A DNA stretch of 64,000 nt, from positions 1,178,001 through 1,242,000 of the forward strand of contig NZ_JAJEJR010000001.1 in NCBI RefSeq assembly GCF_021390595.1, written 5' to 3'. Positions 45,892-55,989 of this stretch are shown in pieces. The position numbers were made by a program, and so were the translations under genes. The notes under the pieces were generated by a model. The model made no database searches. It was not told the origin of the DNA and saw only the letters and a list, made by a program, of their open reading frames with translations. Within the stretch, counting starts at the first letter, position 1; the number at the start of each line of letters is the position of its first letter. Origin of the DNA: Paraburkholderia sp. HP33-1. GTDB lineage: Bacteria > Pseudomonadota > Gammaproteobacteria > Burkholderiales > Burkholderiaceae.

Positions 45892-46638
45892 ATGGAACCC
45901 CAACATCGCATCGGCAGTCAGGAAGAGTGGCTCGCCGCGAGCCGCGCGCTGCTCGCCGAGGAAAAAGCGCATATGCGCGCCGGCGACGAACTCGCGCGCA
46001 AGCGTCGCGAATTGCCGTGGGTCAAGGTCGAGAAGCTTTATACGTTCGATACACCGGAGGGCCCTAAGACGCTCGCGGAGCTGTTCGATGGCCGCAGTCA
46101 GCTGATCGTCTATCACTTCATGATGGGCCCGGACTGGGAGGAGGGGTGCGTTGGCTGCTCGTTCCTGTCGGACCATATGAGCGGCATTCTCACGCACCTC
46201 GTCCATCACGACGTCAGCTACGTGACGGTGTCGCATGCGCCGCTCGCGAAGATCGACGCGTTCAAACGGCGCATGGGATGGAGCTTTCCGTGGGTGTCGT
46301 CGAGCGGCAGCGATTTCAATTTCGACTACCACGTGTCGTTCACGCCCGAGGATCTGGCGAGTAAAAAGGCGTTCTACAACTTCAGCGAGCAGGACGTCGG
46401 CATCGACGAGCAGCACGGTCACAGCGTGTTCTACAAGGACGAAAGCGGCGACGTGTACCACACCTACTCATGCTATGGGCGCGGCGACGAGCGCTTCCTG
46501 AACACGTACGCGCATCTGGATATCACGCCGAAAGGGCGCAACGAGCAAAGTAATCTGACCGACTGGGTCAGGCATCACGACCGCTACGACGACCACGCGC
46601 GCGGGGCTTGCCCGGCGTGCGGATCGTACACGGTGTGA
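45892..46638 (+). CDS. DUF899 thioredoxin-like protein
   Basis: The 248-residue protein starts at the ATG behind AAAGGAGA. Family marks are WVKVEKLYTFDTPEGPKTLAELFDGRSQLIVYHFM, MGPDWEEGCVGCSFLSDHMS with a CVGC pair, SSGSDFNFDYHVSF, and a closing ARGACPACGSYTV. DUF899 proteins have a thioredoxin-like fold and no settled function. The two Cys pairs suggest redox or metal binding. Confidence 0.9.
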   Translation: MEPQHRIGSQEEWLAASRALLAEEKAHMRAGDELARKRRELPWVKVEKLYTFDTPEGPKTLAELFDGRSQLIVYHFMMGPDWEEGCVGCSFLSDHMSGILTHLVHHDVSYVTVSHAPLAKIDAFKRRMGWSFPWVSSSGSDFNFDYHVSFTPEDLASKKAFYNFSEQDVGIDEQHGHSVFYKDESGDVYHTYSCYGRGDERFLNTYAHLDITPKGRNEQSNLTDWVRHHDRYDDHARGACPACGSYTV

Positions 46639-46661
46639 AATGGTGAGGCGTGTCGAACGCG

Positions 46662-46844
46662 CTACAGCGCCATATCGAAGGCGGGTTTGAGAAATACCTC
46701 GATCGCCATCACGATGAGGCCCATCGCCGCGGCGGCGAGCGTCAATACGCCGTATTCGTCGTAGCGCGTGTCGTATAGGCACGCGATGACGAACAGGATC
46801 GCCAGAAAGTTGGTCAGCCAGTAGAAGTCCAGCGCGAAGGGCAT
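46662..46844 (-). CDS. Small two-helix membrane protein, unknown function
   Basis: The 60-residue frame has two strong hydrophobic helices (FYWLTNFLAILFVIACLY; GVLTLAAAAMGLIVMAIEVF) joined by the acidic DTRYDEY. The clean amphipathic layout suggests a real gene, but the ribosome site is weak and I do not recognise the family. It converges on the DUF899 gene with a 23-base gap. Confidence 0.6.
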   Translation of the reverse strand: MPFALDFYWLTNFLAILFVIACLYDTRYDEYGVLTLAAAAMGLIVMAIEVFLKPAFDMAL

Positions 46845-46994
46845 CTGTCGAATCCGGGCTCAGGTGCGACGGTGCGAATCGCGCCGTCGAATCCGCGCGA
46901 TTTTATCGAAATGAGCTTACGAATTTGCGACGGCCGCGCTTACACAGCTTACGGCTGGCTGCCTGGCGGCTCCATCATGTCCGCACCGCGAAGG

Positions 46995-47004
46995 TGTATA
47001 TACA
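46995..47004. promoter_or_regulatory. HutC operator, distal
   Basis: TGTATATACA is a perfect 10-base palindrome matching the core of HutC sites in pseudomonads. It lies ~210 bases upstream of hutH. Confidence 0.7.
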
Positions 47005-47147
47005 AGTCCGGGCTAAACCACGGTGGCCACGCCGACTCGGGCGTCCCAACCCCGCCACTTCCTGTCCGCGAGCCTGCCTCGGGATCTCCAGCCAAAACGA
47101 CGCGGCAAATCATGGAAATCCCCAGGCACGATATCTTGAAAAATAAG

Positions 47148-47159
47148 TTGTATATACAA
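47148..47159. promoter_or_regulatory. HutC operator, main
   Basis: TTGTATATACAA is a perfect 12-base palindrome 49 bases before the hutH start, the strongest of the three sites. Confidence 0.8.
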
Positions 47160-47186
47160 GACTCGCCAGCTAGACTTAGTTGAACT

Positions 47187-47196
47187 TGTATAGACA
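47187..47196. promoter_or_regulatory. HutC operator, proximal (imperfect)
   Basis: TGTATAGACA is one mismatch from the perfect site, and its last base is the first base of the hutH ribosome site AGGA (47196-47199). It is spaced 37 bases from the main operator. Confidence 0.55.
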
Positions 47197-47207
47197 GGAC
47201 GACAACC

Positions 47208-48728
47208 ATGATTCTGAAGCCCGGCTACCTGACCCTCCCGCAATTGCGCCAGATCGCGCGTGAACAGGTCACCCTTCAACTCGATCCCGCCAGCCACGCG
47301 GCCATCGACGCGTGCGCGCAGGCCGTCGCCGACATCACCGCCAGGGGCGAGCCGGCCTACGGCATCAATACCGGCTTCGGCCGCCTCGCCAGCACGCACA
47401 TCCCGCGCGATCAGCTCGAACTGCTGCAGCGCAATCTGGTGCTGTCGCACGCGGTCGGCGTCGGCGAGCCGATGTCGCGCCCGGTCGTGCGTCTCCTGAT
47501 GGCGCTGAAGCTGTCGAGCCTCGGCCGCGGCCACTCGGGCATCCGCCGCGAAGTGATGGAAGCGCTGATCGCAATGTTCAACGCCGACGTGCTGCCCGTG
47601 ATTCCAGTCAAGGGCTCGGTCGGCGCATCGGGGGATCTCGCGCCGCTCGCGCATATGTCGGCGATCCTGCTCGGCGTCGGCGAAGTGTTCGCGAAGGGCG
47701 AGCGCATGCCGGCCACCGAAGGCCTTGCGCTCGTCGGCCTGAAGCCGCTCACGCTGCAGGCGAAGGAAGGTCTGGCGCTGCTGAACGGCACGCAGGCGTC
47801 GGCCGCGCTCGCGCTCTACAACATGTTCGCAATCGAAGACCTCTATCGCACGGCGCTCGTCGCCGGCGCGCTGTCGGTCGATGCGGCGATGGGTTCGGTC
47901 AAGCCGTTCGACGCGCGCATCCATGAACTGCGCGGCCATCAAGGCCAGATCGACGCGGCGGCGGCTTATCGCTCGCTGCTGCAAGGCTCGGCGATCAACG
48001 TGTCGCACGCCGACTGCGACAAGGTGCAGGACCCGTACAGCCTGCGCTGCCAGCCGCAGGTGATGGGCGCCTGTCTCGACCAGATGCGTCAGGCCGCCCA
48101 AACGCTGCTGGTGGAAGCGAACGCGGTCTCCGACAATCCGCTGATTTTCCCGGACACCGGCGAAGTGCTGTCGGGCGGCAACTTCCACGCCGAGCCGGTC
48201 GCGTTCGCGGCCGACAACCTCGCGCTCGCCGCTGCGGAAATCGGCGCGCTCGCGGAACGCCGCATCGCGCTGCTGATCGACGCGACGCTGTCGGGCCTGC
48301 CGCCGTTCCTCGTCAGGGATGGCGGCGTGAACTCCGGCTTCATGATCGCGCACGTGACGGCGGCCGCGCTCGCGTCGGAGAACAAGACGCTCGCGCATCC
48401 GGCCTCGGTCGATTCGCTGCCCACTTCGGCGAACCAGGAGGATCACGTGTCGATGGCGACGTTCGCCGCGCGCAAGCTCGGCGATATCGCCGAGAACACC
48501 GCGAACATCCTCTCGATCGAACTGCTCGCCGCCGCCCAGGGCGTCGATCTGCGCGCGCCGCACAAGACCAGCCCGAGCCTGCAGAAAGTGATGGACCTCG
48601 TGCGCAAGGACGTGCCGCACTACGAGCTCGATCACTACTTCGCGCCGGACATTGCGGCCGTCACGAAGCTCGTGCAGGCCGGCTCGGTCGCGAAGCTGAG
48701 CCCGTTCTCGTTCGCCTCGGAACAATGA
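47208..48728 (+). CDS. hutH: Histidine ammonia-lyase HutH
   Basis: The 506-residue cytoplasmic enzyme deaminates L-histidine to urocanate, the first step of the pathway. [15 protein letters not shown] carries the Ala-Ser-Gly triad that cyclises to the MIO cofactor. Other family blocks are [23 protein letters not shown] and [20 protein letters not shown]. It is the first gene of the hut operon behind the HutC operators, and length is normal. Confidence 0.97.
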   Translation: MILKPGYLTLPQLRQIAREQVTLQLDPASHAAIDACAQAVADITARGEPAYGINTGFGRLASTHIPRDQLELLQRNLVLSHAVGVGEPMSRPVVRLLMALKLSSLGRGHSGIRREVMEALIAMFNADVLPVIPVKGSVGASGDLAPLAHMSAILLGVGEVFAKGERMPATEGLALVGLKPLTLQAKEGLALLNGTQASAALALYNMFAIEDLYRTALVAGALSVDAAMGSVKPFDARIHELRGHQGQIDAAAAYRSLLQGSAINVSHADCDKVQDPYSLRCQPQVMGACLDQMRQAAQTLLVEANAVSDNPLIFPDTGEVLSGGNFHAEPVAFAADNLALAAAEIGALAERRIALLIDATLSGLPPFLVRDGGVNSGFMIAHVTAAALASENKTLAHPASVDSLPTSANQEDHVSMATFAARKLGDIAENTANILSIELLAAAQGVDLRAPHKTSPSLQKVMDLVRKDVPHYELDHYFAPDIAAVTKLVQAGSVAKLSPFSFASEQ

Positions 48729-48753
48729 GTCGTCGGGAACGCGGATCACACCC

Positions 48754-49449
48754 ATGAACGCACCGGCATATCAGGGCATCAAGGACTTCATCCTCGCGCG
48801 CATTCATGCGGGGGAGTGGGCCGAAGGCGACCAGGTCCCCTCCGAAAACGAGCTTGCGCGCGAGTTCAACGTCGCGCGCATGACGGTCAACCGCGCGTTG
48901 CGCGAGCTGACCTCGGAACAGGTGCTCACACGCGTACAGGGCTCGGGCACCTTCGTCGCCCGTCCCAAGTACGAATCGACGCTGGTCGCGATCCGCAGCA
49001 TCTCCGATGAAATCGTCGCGCGCGGTCATCGCTATCTGGCCAGGGTGCTGAACATCGGCGCGAGCATCGCCGATGCGACGCTCGCCGAAGAGATGCAGGT
49101 GAGCGCGGGCAGCCCCGTATTTCATTCGCGCCTGCTGCATTACGAAAACGACGAGCCCGTGCAGCTCGAGGAACGTTGGGTCAATCCGGCCGTCGCGCCC
49201 GAATACGCGTTGCAGGATTTCACGGTCACGACGCCGAACCAGTACCTCGTGCGCGTCGCACCGTTGCAGCGCGTCGAGTACCGCATCGAGGCGCTTGAGG
49301 CCGACGAGATCACGCGCGAACTGCTGAGGATGAGTGAACGCGAGCCGTGTCTCGTGCTGCACCGGCGCACGTGGTCGCAAGGCCAGGTGGCCTCGATCGC
49401 GAATCTTTGGCATCCGGGCACCCGTTACCGCTTCACTGGGCATTTCTGA
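48754..49449 (+). CDS. hutC: HutC histidine utilisation repressor
   Basis: The 231-residue GntR/HutC-family regulator has an N-terminal winged helix (GDQVPSENELAREFNVARMT, then VNRALRELTSEQVLTRVQGS, then GTFVA). The C-terminal UTRA domain normally binds urocanate. It lies second in the operon, so it is produced with the enzymes and should repress through the TGTATATACA sites until urocanate accumulates. Confidence 0.93.
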   Translation: MNAPAYQGIKDFILARIHAGEWAEGDQVPSENELAREFNVARMTVNRALRELTSEQVLTRVQGSGTFVARPKYESTLVAIRSISDEIVARGHRYLARVLNIGASIADATLAEEMQVSAGSPVFHSRLLHYENDEPVQLEERWVNPAVAPEYALQDFTVTTPNQYLVRVAPLQRVEYRIEALEADEITRELLRMSEREPCLVLHRRTWSQGQVASIANLWHPGTRYRFTGHF

Positions 49450-49509
49450 ATTCGTTTTTCGTCTTCATTGAATCTTTATCGAACCTCTTTACGCATCCCG
49501 AGGGACACC

Positions 49510-51198
49510 ATGAACAATCCGAAACCTGTCGATCCGCGTCTTGATCCGAGTCGTACGATCCGCGCACCGCACGGCGCGGACAAGACCTGCAAGACCTGGA
49601 TCGCTGAAGCCGCGTACCGGATGATCCAGAACAATCTGGACCCCGAAGTGGCCGAGCACCCGCACGCGCTAGTCGTGTACGGCGGCATTGGCCGCGCGGC
49701 GCGCAACTGGGATTGCTTCGACCAGATCCTCGCGTCGCTGAAGGACCTGAACGAAGACGAAACGCTGCTGATTCAATCGGGCAAGCCGGTCGGCGTGTTC
49801 CGCACGCACGCGGACGCGCCGCGCGTGCTGCTCGCGAACTCGAACCTCGTGCCGCACTGGGCGACGTGGGAACACTTCCATGAACTCGATCGCAAGGGCC
49901 TGATGATGTACGGCCAGATGACCGCGGGCAGCTGGATCTACATCGGCAGCCAGGGCATCGTGCAAGGCACCTACGAGACCTTCTTCGCGGTCGCGAACCA
50001 GCACTTCAACGGCGACCCGCAAGGCCGCTGGATCCTGACCGGCGGTCTCGGCGGCATGGGCGGCGCACAGCCGCTCGCGGCGACGATGGCCGGCTTCTCG
50101 ATGATCGCGGTCGAATGCGACGAGACGCGCATCGACTTCCGTCTGAAGACGCGCTACGTCGACAGGAAAGCGAAGACGCTCGATGAAGCGCTTGCCATGA
50201 TCGAAGAAGCGAAGCACAGCGGCAAGCCGGTGTCGGTCGGTCTGCTCGGCAATGCCGCCGACGTGTTCGCCGAGTGCGTCGCGCGCGGCATCACGCCGGA
50301 CTGCGTGACCGACCAGACGAGCGCGCACGATCCGATTCACGGCTACCTGCCGCAAGGCTGGACGGTCGAGGACTGGCGCGAGCGTATGAAGACCGCACCG
50401 GAAAGCATCGTCACGCCGGCCAAACAGTCGATGGCGAGACAGGTCCAGGCGATGCTGACGCTGCAGGAACGCGGCGCGGCGACGCTCGACTACGGCAACA
50501 ACATCCGTCAGATGGCGCTCGAAATGGGCGTGGAAAATGCGTTCGATTTCCCGGGCTTCGTGCCGGCGTACATCCGTCCGCTGTTCTGCGAAGGCAAGGG
50601 CCCGTTCCGCTGGGTCGCGCTGTCGGGCGATCCTGAGGACATCTACAAGACCGATGCGAAGGTCAAGGAACTGATTCCCGACGATCCGCATCTGCATAAC
50701 TGGCTCGACATGGCGCGCGAGCGCATCGCGTTCCAGGGTCTGCCGGCGCGGATCTGCTGGGTCGGCGTGAAGGATCGTTATCGCCTCGGCCAGGCGTTCA
50801 ACGAAATGGTCAAAAACGGCGAGCTGAAGGCACCGATCGTGATCGGCCGCGACCACCTCGACACCGGTTCGGTCGCGAGCCCGAACCGCGAAACCGAATC
50901 GATGAAGGATGGCTCGGATGCGGTCAGCGACTGGCCGCTGCTCAACGCGCTGCTGAACACGGCAGGCGGAGCTTCGTGGGTGTCGCTGCATCACGGCGGT
51001 GGCGTCGGCATGGGCTTCTCGCAGCACGCGGGCGTCGTGATCGTCGCGGACGGCACGGACGCTGCGCACCAGCGACTCGGCCGCGTACTGCTGAACGACC
51101 CGGCGACCGGCGTGATGCGTCACGCGGACGCGGGCTATGAACTCGCGCAGCAAACGGCGCGCGAGGCCGGCCTCAACCTGCCGATGCTGGGCCGCTGA
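49510..51198 (+). CDS. hutU: Urocanate hydratase HutU
   Basis: The 562-residue enzyme uses tightly bound NAD+ to convert urocanate to 4-imidazolone-5-propionate. Typical blocks are [18 protein letters not shown] for nucleotide binding, [17 protein letters not shown], and [23 protein letters not shown]. The start at 49510 follows GAGGGA and gives the normal family length; a 14-codon upstream extension is not conserved-looking. It is the third gene of the operon. Confidence 0.97.
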   Translation: MNNPKPVDPRLDPSRTIRAPHGADKTCKTWIAEAAYRMIQNNLDPEVAEHPHALVVYGGIGRAARNWDCFDQILASLKDLNEDETLLIQSGKPVGVFRTHADAPRVLLANSNLVPHWATWEHFHELDRKGLMMYGQMTAGSWIYIGSQGIVQGTYETFFAVANQHFNGDPQGRWILTGGLGGMGGAQPLAATMAGFSMIAVECDETRIDFRLKTRYVDRKAKTLDEALAMIEEAKHSGKPVSVGLLGNAADVFAECVARGITPDCVTDQTSAHDPIHGYLPQGWTVEDWRERMKTAPESIVTPAKQSMARQVQAMLTLQERGAATLDYGNNIRQMALEMGVENAFDFPGFVPAYIRPLFCEGKGPFRWVALSGDPEDIYKTDAKVKELIPDDPHLHNWLDMARERIAFQGLPARICWVGVKDRYRLGQAFNEMVKNGELKAPIVIGRDHLDTGSVASPNRETESMKDGSDAVSDWPLLNALLNTAGGASWVSLHHGGGVGMGFSQHAGVVIVADGTDAAHQRLGRVLLNDPATGVMRHADAGYELAQQTAREAGLNLPMLGR

Positions 51199-51200
51199 TC

Positions 51201-51857
51201 GTGCGCGTTGCCAACGACGCGGGCGGCATGGCAAGCGTCACGCTGATTCGCGGCGCCGACCTCGTGGCGACGCCGTGGAAAAACGGCGGCGGGCTCACGC
51301 GCGAGGTGGCCGCGTTTCCGCCGCCGAGCGGCGGGCAGGGCGCGGCGGGCAGCGACTTCCTGTGGCGCGTGAGCGTCGCCGATGTCGCGCAGGCCGGGCC
51401 GTTCTCGCGCTTCGACGGCGTCGACCGGACGCTCGTGTTGCTCTCAGGCGCGGGTATGCTGCTCGATGAGATCGGCGACACGGGCGTGGTCGCGACGCAT
51501 GCGTTGCGGCAGCCGCTCGATATCGCGCGCTTTAGCGGCGAGACCCGCATCGACGCGCGGCTTGTCGCCGGCGCGACGCGCGACTTCAACCTGATGGTTC
51601 GGCGCGACGTGGCGCGGGGCGAGATGGACGTGTGGCGCACCGGCGACGAGCGGGATGCGCCGCGCGCACTCGACGGCGACGTGGTGCTGCTGTTTTGCGC
51701 GAGCGGTGCGGTCACGCTCGCGCTGGCCGCTGAGCACGCGCAGGTGGTGCGGCTCGACACCGGCGACACGCTGCGCATCGACGGGCCGAACGCGCTTGCC
51801 TGCACGCTAGCGGGCGACGGCGAGGTGCTCGCCATCACGATTCACTACACGCGATGA
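51201..51857 (+). CDS. hutD: HutD family protein
   Basis: The protein has 218 residues from a GTG 2 bases after hutU, or 209 from the ATG at 51228, which may be the true start. A bicupin fold is indicated by [40 protein letters not shown] and [14 protein letters not shown]. HutD is not catalytic in the known pathway. It is proposed to limit excess histidine breakdown, possibly by binding N-formylglutamate or urocanate. The stop overlaps hutI by 4 bases. Confidence 0.9.
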   Translation: MRVANDAGGMASVTLIRGADLVATPWKNGGGLTREVAAFPPPSGGQGAAGSDFLWRVSVADVAQAGPFSRFDGVDRTLVLLSGAGMLLDEIGDTGVVATHALRQPLDIARFSGETRIDARLVAGATRDFNLMVRRDVARGEMDVWRTGDERDAPRALDGDVVLLFCASGAVTLALAAEHAQVVRLDTGDTLRIDGPNALACTLAGDGEVLAITIHYTR

Positions 51858-53083
51858 AGCAAACTGTCTGGCATCACCTGAACCTGTGTGCGCAGGGCGA
51901 TCCTCACGACACCCTTGCCGATGCCGCGATCGCGGTCGAAGACGGCCGCATCGCGTGGCTCGGCGCGGCGACCGAACTCCCCACGCAATACGCCGCATGG
52001 CCGCGCGAAGACCTGCGCGGCGCGTGGGTGACGCCGGGGCTGATCGATTGTCATACGCACCTCGTGTATGGCGGCCAGCGCGCGGACGAATTCGCACAGC
52101 GCCTCGCGGGCGTCAGCTACGAAGCAATCGCCCGACAGGGCGGCGGTATCGTGTCGACGGTGCGCGCGACGCGCGCGGCGGACGAAGCGTCGCTGTTGCG
52201 GCAAGCGGCCGCCCGGCTCGAACCGCTGCTCGCCGAAGGCGTGACGGCGATCGAAATCAAATCCGGCTACGGCCTCGACCTCGCGAGCGAGCGCAAGATG
52301 CTGCGCGTCGCGCGTCAACTCGGCGAGCGCTACCCGGTCACGGTCTATACGACGTTTCTCGGCGCGCACGCGCTGCCGCCTGAATTCGCGGGCCGCGCGG
52401 ACGCGTATATCGACGAAGTCTGCAACACGATGCTGCCCGCGCTCGCGGACGAAGGTCTCGTCGACGCGGTCGACGTGTTCTGCGAGCGCATCGGTTTTTC
52501 GCTGGAGCAAAGCGAGCGTGTTTTCAACGTGGCCGCGCGCTACCAGCTGCCGGTCAAGATGCACGCCGAGCAGTTGTCGAACGGTGGCGGCACGGCACTC
52601 GCGGCGCGCCATCGCGCGCTGTCGGCGGATCATCTCGAGTTTCTCGACGAAGCCGGGGTCGCCGCGATGAAAGAAGCGGGCACCGTCGCCGTGCTGCTGC
52701 CGGGCGCGTACTACTTCATCCGCGAGACGCAGTTGCCGCCGCTCGAACTGCTGCGGCGCTACGAGGTACCGATCGCGATTTCGACCGACAGCAACCCGGG
52801 TACGTCGCCGGCGACTTCGTTGCTGTTGATGATGAACATGGCGAGCACGCTGTTTCGCATGACCGTGCCCGAGGTGCTGCAAGGGGTGACCGCGCATGCG
52901 GCGCGCGCGCTCGGCAAGAACGATCGGCACGGCACGCTGCAAGTCGGTCGCGCGGCCGATTTCGCGGTGTGGTCGGTGGATTCGCTGGCCGAGCTTGCCT
53001 ACTGGATTGGCCGGCCGCTGTGCGCGCGCGTCGTGCGCGCGGGCGAAACCGTTCATACGCGGCGCGAGTCGAGTGTGACCTGA
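51854..53083 (+). CDS. hutI: Imidazolonepropionase HutI
   Basis: The 409-residue amidohydrolase opens the imidazolone ring to give N-formimino-L-glutamate. Metal ligands are seen in [10 protein letters not shown], the substrate loop in [21 protein letters not shown], a further His in [12 protein letters not shown], and the catalytic Asp in [10 protein letters not shown]. It overlaps hutD by ATGA, and length is normal. Confidence 0.96.
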   Translation: MKQTVWHHLNLCAQGDPHDTLADAAIAVEDGRIAWLGAATELPTQYAAWPREDLRGAWVTPGLIDCHTHLVYGGQRADEFAQRLAGVSYEAIARQGGGIVSTVRATRAADEASLLRQAAARLEPLLAEGVTAIEIKSGYGLDLASERKMLRVARQLGERYPVTVYTTFLGAHALPPEFAGRADAYIDEVCNTMLPALADEGLVDAVDVFCERIGFSLEQSERVFNVAARYQLPVKMHAEQLSNGGGTALAARHRALSADHLEFLDEAGVAAMKEAGTVAVLLPGAYYFIRETQLPPLELLRRYEVPIAISTDSNPGTSPATSLLLMMNMASTLFRMTVPEVLQGVTAHAARALGKNDRHGTLQVGRAADFAVWSVDSLAELAYWIGRPLCARVVRAGETVHTRRESSVT

Positions 53084-53098
53084 ACCAGAACCTGAGAG

Positions 53099-54484
53099 AT
53101 GACACAGTCCAATCAATCGTTGTTCGCGGCTGACGCGTATCTGCCCGAAGGCTGGCGCCGCAACGTGCTGCTCGAATGGAACGCTCACGGTACGCTGAGC
53201 GCGGTCACGCCCGATCAACCCGAAGCGCCGGCAGGTGTGCCGAAAGCGGCGGGCCCGTTGATGCCTGGCATGCCGAACCTTCACTCGCACGCGTTTCAGC
53301 GTGCGATGGCGGGGCTGACCGAATATCGCGCCAACGCCACGGATAACTTCTGGTCATGGCGTGACCTGATGTATCGCTTCGCCGCGCGCATCACGCCGGA
53401 AGGTCTCGCGAGCGTCGCGCAGTGGCTCTACATCGAAATGCTGAAGGCCGGTTATACGTCGGTGTGCGAGTTTCACTACGTGCATCACATGCAGGACGGC
53501 CGTCGCTACGCGAATCAGGCCGAGCTTGCACAACGCGTGGTGGATGCGGCATCGGCGAGCGGCATCGGCATCACGATGCTGCCGGTGCTGTATCAGTACA
53601 GCGGCTTCGGCTCTCAACCGCCGCGAGACGATCAGCGGCGTTTCATCAATACGCCGGAGAGCCTGCTCGATCTGCTCGGTACGCTGCGCGCGGCGCGCCC
53701 CGAAAGCGCCGCGCTTCGTTACGGGGTGGCGCCGCATTCATTGCGCGCGGTATCGGAGGTGTCGCTGCGCGCGTTGCTTGGCGGCATCGACGCCAGCGCG
53801 CCCGTGCATATTCATATTGCCGAACAGACCGCCGAAGTCGACGCATGCATCGAAACCGAAGGCGCGCGGCCAGTGCAATGGCTGCTCGATCGTTTCGATG
53901 TGGACGGCCGCTGGTGTCTCGTGCACGCGACCCATGTCGATCCGAACGAAACGCTCGCGCTCGCGAAGAGCGGCGCGGTCGCGGGTTTGTGTCTCACCAC
54001 CGAGGCCAATCTCGGCGACGGCATTTTCCCCGCGCACGACTATCTCGACGCGCACGGCCGCATTGGCGTCGGCTCGGACAGCCATATCGGTGTCGACTGG
54101 CGTGCCGAGTTGCGGCTGCTCGAATACGGCCAGCGTCTGACGCGCCGGCAGCGCAATGTGCTGGCGTCGGCGCAAGCCACGCATGTCGCGGATCGTCTGT
54201 ACGCGGCCGCGCTCGACGGCGGCGCGCGCGCGACCGGTCGCGCGGTCGGTGCGTTGAGGCCGGGCCATCGCGCGGACTGGCTCGTGCTCGACGCCGATCA
54301 TTCGAGCATCGCCGGGCACGCGACGCAGGCGTGGCTGTCGGGCGTCGTATTCTGCGAGCACGGCGACACGCCGATCCGCGACGTCTATGCGGGCGGCGTC
54401 AAGGTCGTCGACGATCGCAGGCATCGCGACGAAGAGGGCGCGTATGCGCGCTATCGCGCGGCGCTCGCGGAACTGCTCAAATAA
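53099..54484 (+). CDS. hutF: Formimidoylglutamate deiminase HutF
   Basis: The 461-residue zinc amidohydrolase converts N-formiminoglutamate to N-formylglutamate and ammonia. Metal motif HSHAFQRAMAG, active-site HIAEQTAEV and catalytic Asp in GSDSHIGVDWRAELRLLEY are present. Its presence, with hutG, shows the five-step route that ends in glutamate and formate. It starts 15 bases after hutI. Confidence 0.95.
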   Translation: MTQSNQSLFAADAYLPEGWRRNVLLEWNAHGTLSAVTPDQPEAPAGVPKAAGPLMPGMPNLHSHAFQRAMAGLTEYRANATDNFWSWRDLMYRFAARITPEGLASVAQWLYIEMLKAGYTSVCEFHYVHHMQDGRRYANQAELAQRVVDAASASGIGITMLPVLYQYSGFGSQPPRDDQRRFINTPESLLDLLGTLRAARPESAALRYGVAPHSLRAVSEVSLRALLGGIDASAPVHIHIAEQTAEVDACIETEGARPVQWLLDRFDVDGRWCLVHATHVDPNETLALAKSGAVAGLCLTTEANLGDGIFPAHDYLDAHGRIGVGSDSHIGVDWRAELRLLEYGQRLTRRQRNVLASAQATHVADRLYAAALDGGARATGRAVGALRPGHRADWLVLDADHSSIAGHATQAWLSGVVFCEHGDTPIRDVYAGGVKVVDDRRHRDEEGAYARYRAALAELLK

Positions 54485-54535
54485 CGGCCATGACCCGCCG
54501 AACCGATTCTCCGATCCCACTGATTGCCGACTGAC

Positions 54536-55351
54536 ATGACTGCTTCGAACCTCACGCCGGTTTTCTCGCTGCATCAGGGAAGCTTGCCGCTTCTGATCTC
54601 GATTCCGCACCTGGGCACGCAAATCCCCGCCGACATCGCCGCGACGATGACGCCGGTCGCGCAACGCACCGACGATTGCGACTGGCATCTCGATCGCCTG
54701 TATGCGTTCGCGAAACGCCTCGGCGCGTCGATCCTGGCACCGACTTACGCGCGCTACGTGATCGACCTGAACCGCCCGCCCGACGGTGCCAACCTGTACC
54801 CGGGACAGGACACGACGGGTCTGCTGCCGGTCGATACGTTCGACAAGGAGCCGCTCTATCTCGACGGCCATCTGCCCGACGACGCCGAAATCGCGCGCCG
54901 TCGCGACCTCTACTGGAAGCCGTATCACGACGCGCTCACCGGCGAGCTCGCGGCGCTGAAGGCGAAGCACGGCAAGGTGCTGCTGTGGGAAGCGCATTCG
55001 ATCCGCTCGCGCGTGCCGCGGTTTTTCGACGGACGTCTGCCGGATTTCAACTTCGGCACCTCGAACGGGGCGAGCGCGGCGCCCGGCATGGCCGACGAAC
55101 TTGCCGCGCTGGTCGAGCGCCACGGCGGCTATACGGCGGTCGCGAATGGCCGCTTCAAGGGCGGCTATATCACGCGGCAGTATGGGCAGCCCGCGCAGGG
55201 CGTGCATGCGGTGCAACTCGAACTGTCGCAGATCACCTACATGGAAGAGCAACTGCCTTATGCGTACGATGAAAATCTCGCCGCGAAGGTCACGCCGCTG
55301 CTCGAAGCACTGCTGACGACGGCTCTCGCGCGCGTCGAAGCGAAGGTGTAA
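54536..55351 (+). CDS. hutG: N-formylglutamate deformylase HutG
   Basis: The 271-residue enzyme hydrolyses N-formylglutamate to glutamate and formate. Family blocks are LISIPHLGTQIP, RYVIDLNRPPDGANLYPGQD, LLWEAHSIRSRVPRFFDGRLPDFN, and GGYITRQYGQPAQGVHAVQLEL. It is the last gene of the hut operon, followed by a strong terminator. Confidence 0.95.
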   Translation: MTASNLTPVFSLHQGSLPLLISIPHLGTQIPADIAATMTPVAQRTDDCDWHLDRLYAFAKRLGASILAPTYARYVIDLNRPPDGANLYPGQDTTGLLPVDTFDKEPLYLDGHLPDDAEIARRRDLYWKPYHDALTGELAALKAKHGKVLLWEAHSIRSRVPRFFDGRLPDFNFGTSNGASAAPGMADELAALVERHGGYTAVANGRFKGGYITRQYGQPAQGVHAVQLELSQITYMEEQLPYAYDENLAAKVTPLLEALLTTALARVEAKV

Positions 55352-55460
55352 CAGCATGTGTCCGTGATTGCATGCTGGCGCGATCATATGGAATGGTTTG
55401 AGCGTCAGGCGCGCGCGGCGTATCGTGCGCCGGCTGTTTCACGACGCGGCGCGCCATGAA

Positions 55461-55488
55461 AAAAAGCCCCGCGAAAACGGGGCTTTTT
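55461..55488. terminator. Bidirectional terminator between hutG and the His-rich peptide gene
   Basis: An 11-base stem AAAAAGCCCCG/CGGGGCTTTTT with the loop CGAAAA. A/T runs on both sides give U-tracts in both directions, so it ends the hut operon on the plus strand and the peptide gene on the minus strand. Confidence 0.92.
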
Positions 55489-55526
55489 GATGTGCACCGC
55501 GCCCATTGGACGCGGTTTCACCGCCA

Positions 55527-55661
55527 TTAGTGGCAGCGCTTTTCCCAATGATGATGAACGCGCACCTTGTGGCACTCGTGATGGTGCTCACCAGCTTGAG
55601 CGGGAGCGATCGCGCTCAGGGTTGCGACGGCTGCGGCAATGGCGAGAACGATTTTCTTCAT
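55527..55661 (-). CDS. Secreted His-rich micropeptide
   Basis: The 44-residue frame starts at an ATG at 55661 with AAGGG seven bases upstream. Residues 1-23 form a clear Sec signal peptide (MKKIVLAIAAAVATLSAIAP then AQA). The mature ~21 residues carry eight His and two Cys (GEHHHECHKVRVHHHWEKRC plus a final His). It would go to the periplasm or outside and could bind copper, zinc or nickel. A bidirectional terminator lies 38 bases past its stop. I know of no characterised relative. Confidence 0.8.
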   Translation of the reverse strand: MKKIVLAIAAAVATLSAIAPAQAGEHHHECHKVRVHHHWEKRCH

Positions 55662-55989
55662 TACAAAACCCTTAAGTCAATGTTGTGGAGCAACCAATGC
55701 AGCACCACGCGTGCCGCAAGGGCGCGTAAGCATGCCATATCGTGCGGCCAAGGGTAGGAACGGCGCGCGAATACGTGTGTCAATGCAACATGCAGTGTGT
55801 CGTACGCCCTGTTTTAACGCACTTTGCGCTGAAATGGCCGGTGCGGACGGTCTGCCTCGTGTAACTTCGTCAGCAGTGCCATACGGCACTGCCGGCCGGC
55901 ACAGTGGCATTGCACGCAACACCGGGAGGCGACTACTCTTTCAAAACGATGACATGCGCGACGCGGTCATCGATTCATCAGGCAAAAAG
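55662..55989. other. Intergenic region upstream of the micropeptide gene and the HTH-like gene
   Basis: About 330 bases holding both divergent promoters. An in-frame extension of the downstream gene reaches into it but does not look coding. GTGCCATACGGCACTGCC (55876-55893) forms a small imperfect hairpin of unknown role. Confidence 0.45.

Larger units (their letters stand above)
46845..47207. other. hut operon regulatory region
   Basis: About 360 bases upstream of hutH with three HutC-type sites (listed separately). A weak promoter TTGTAT-N17-TAGACT (47148-47176) would have its -35 inside the best operator. No gene was found; open frames here lack coding character. Confidence 0.6.
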
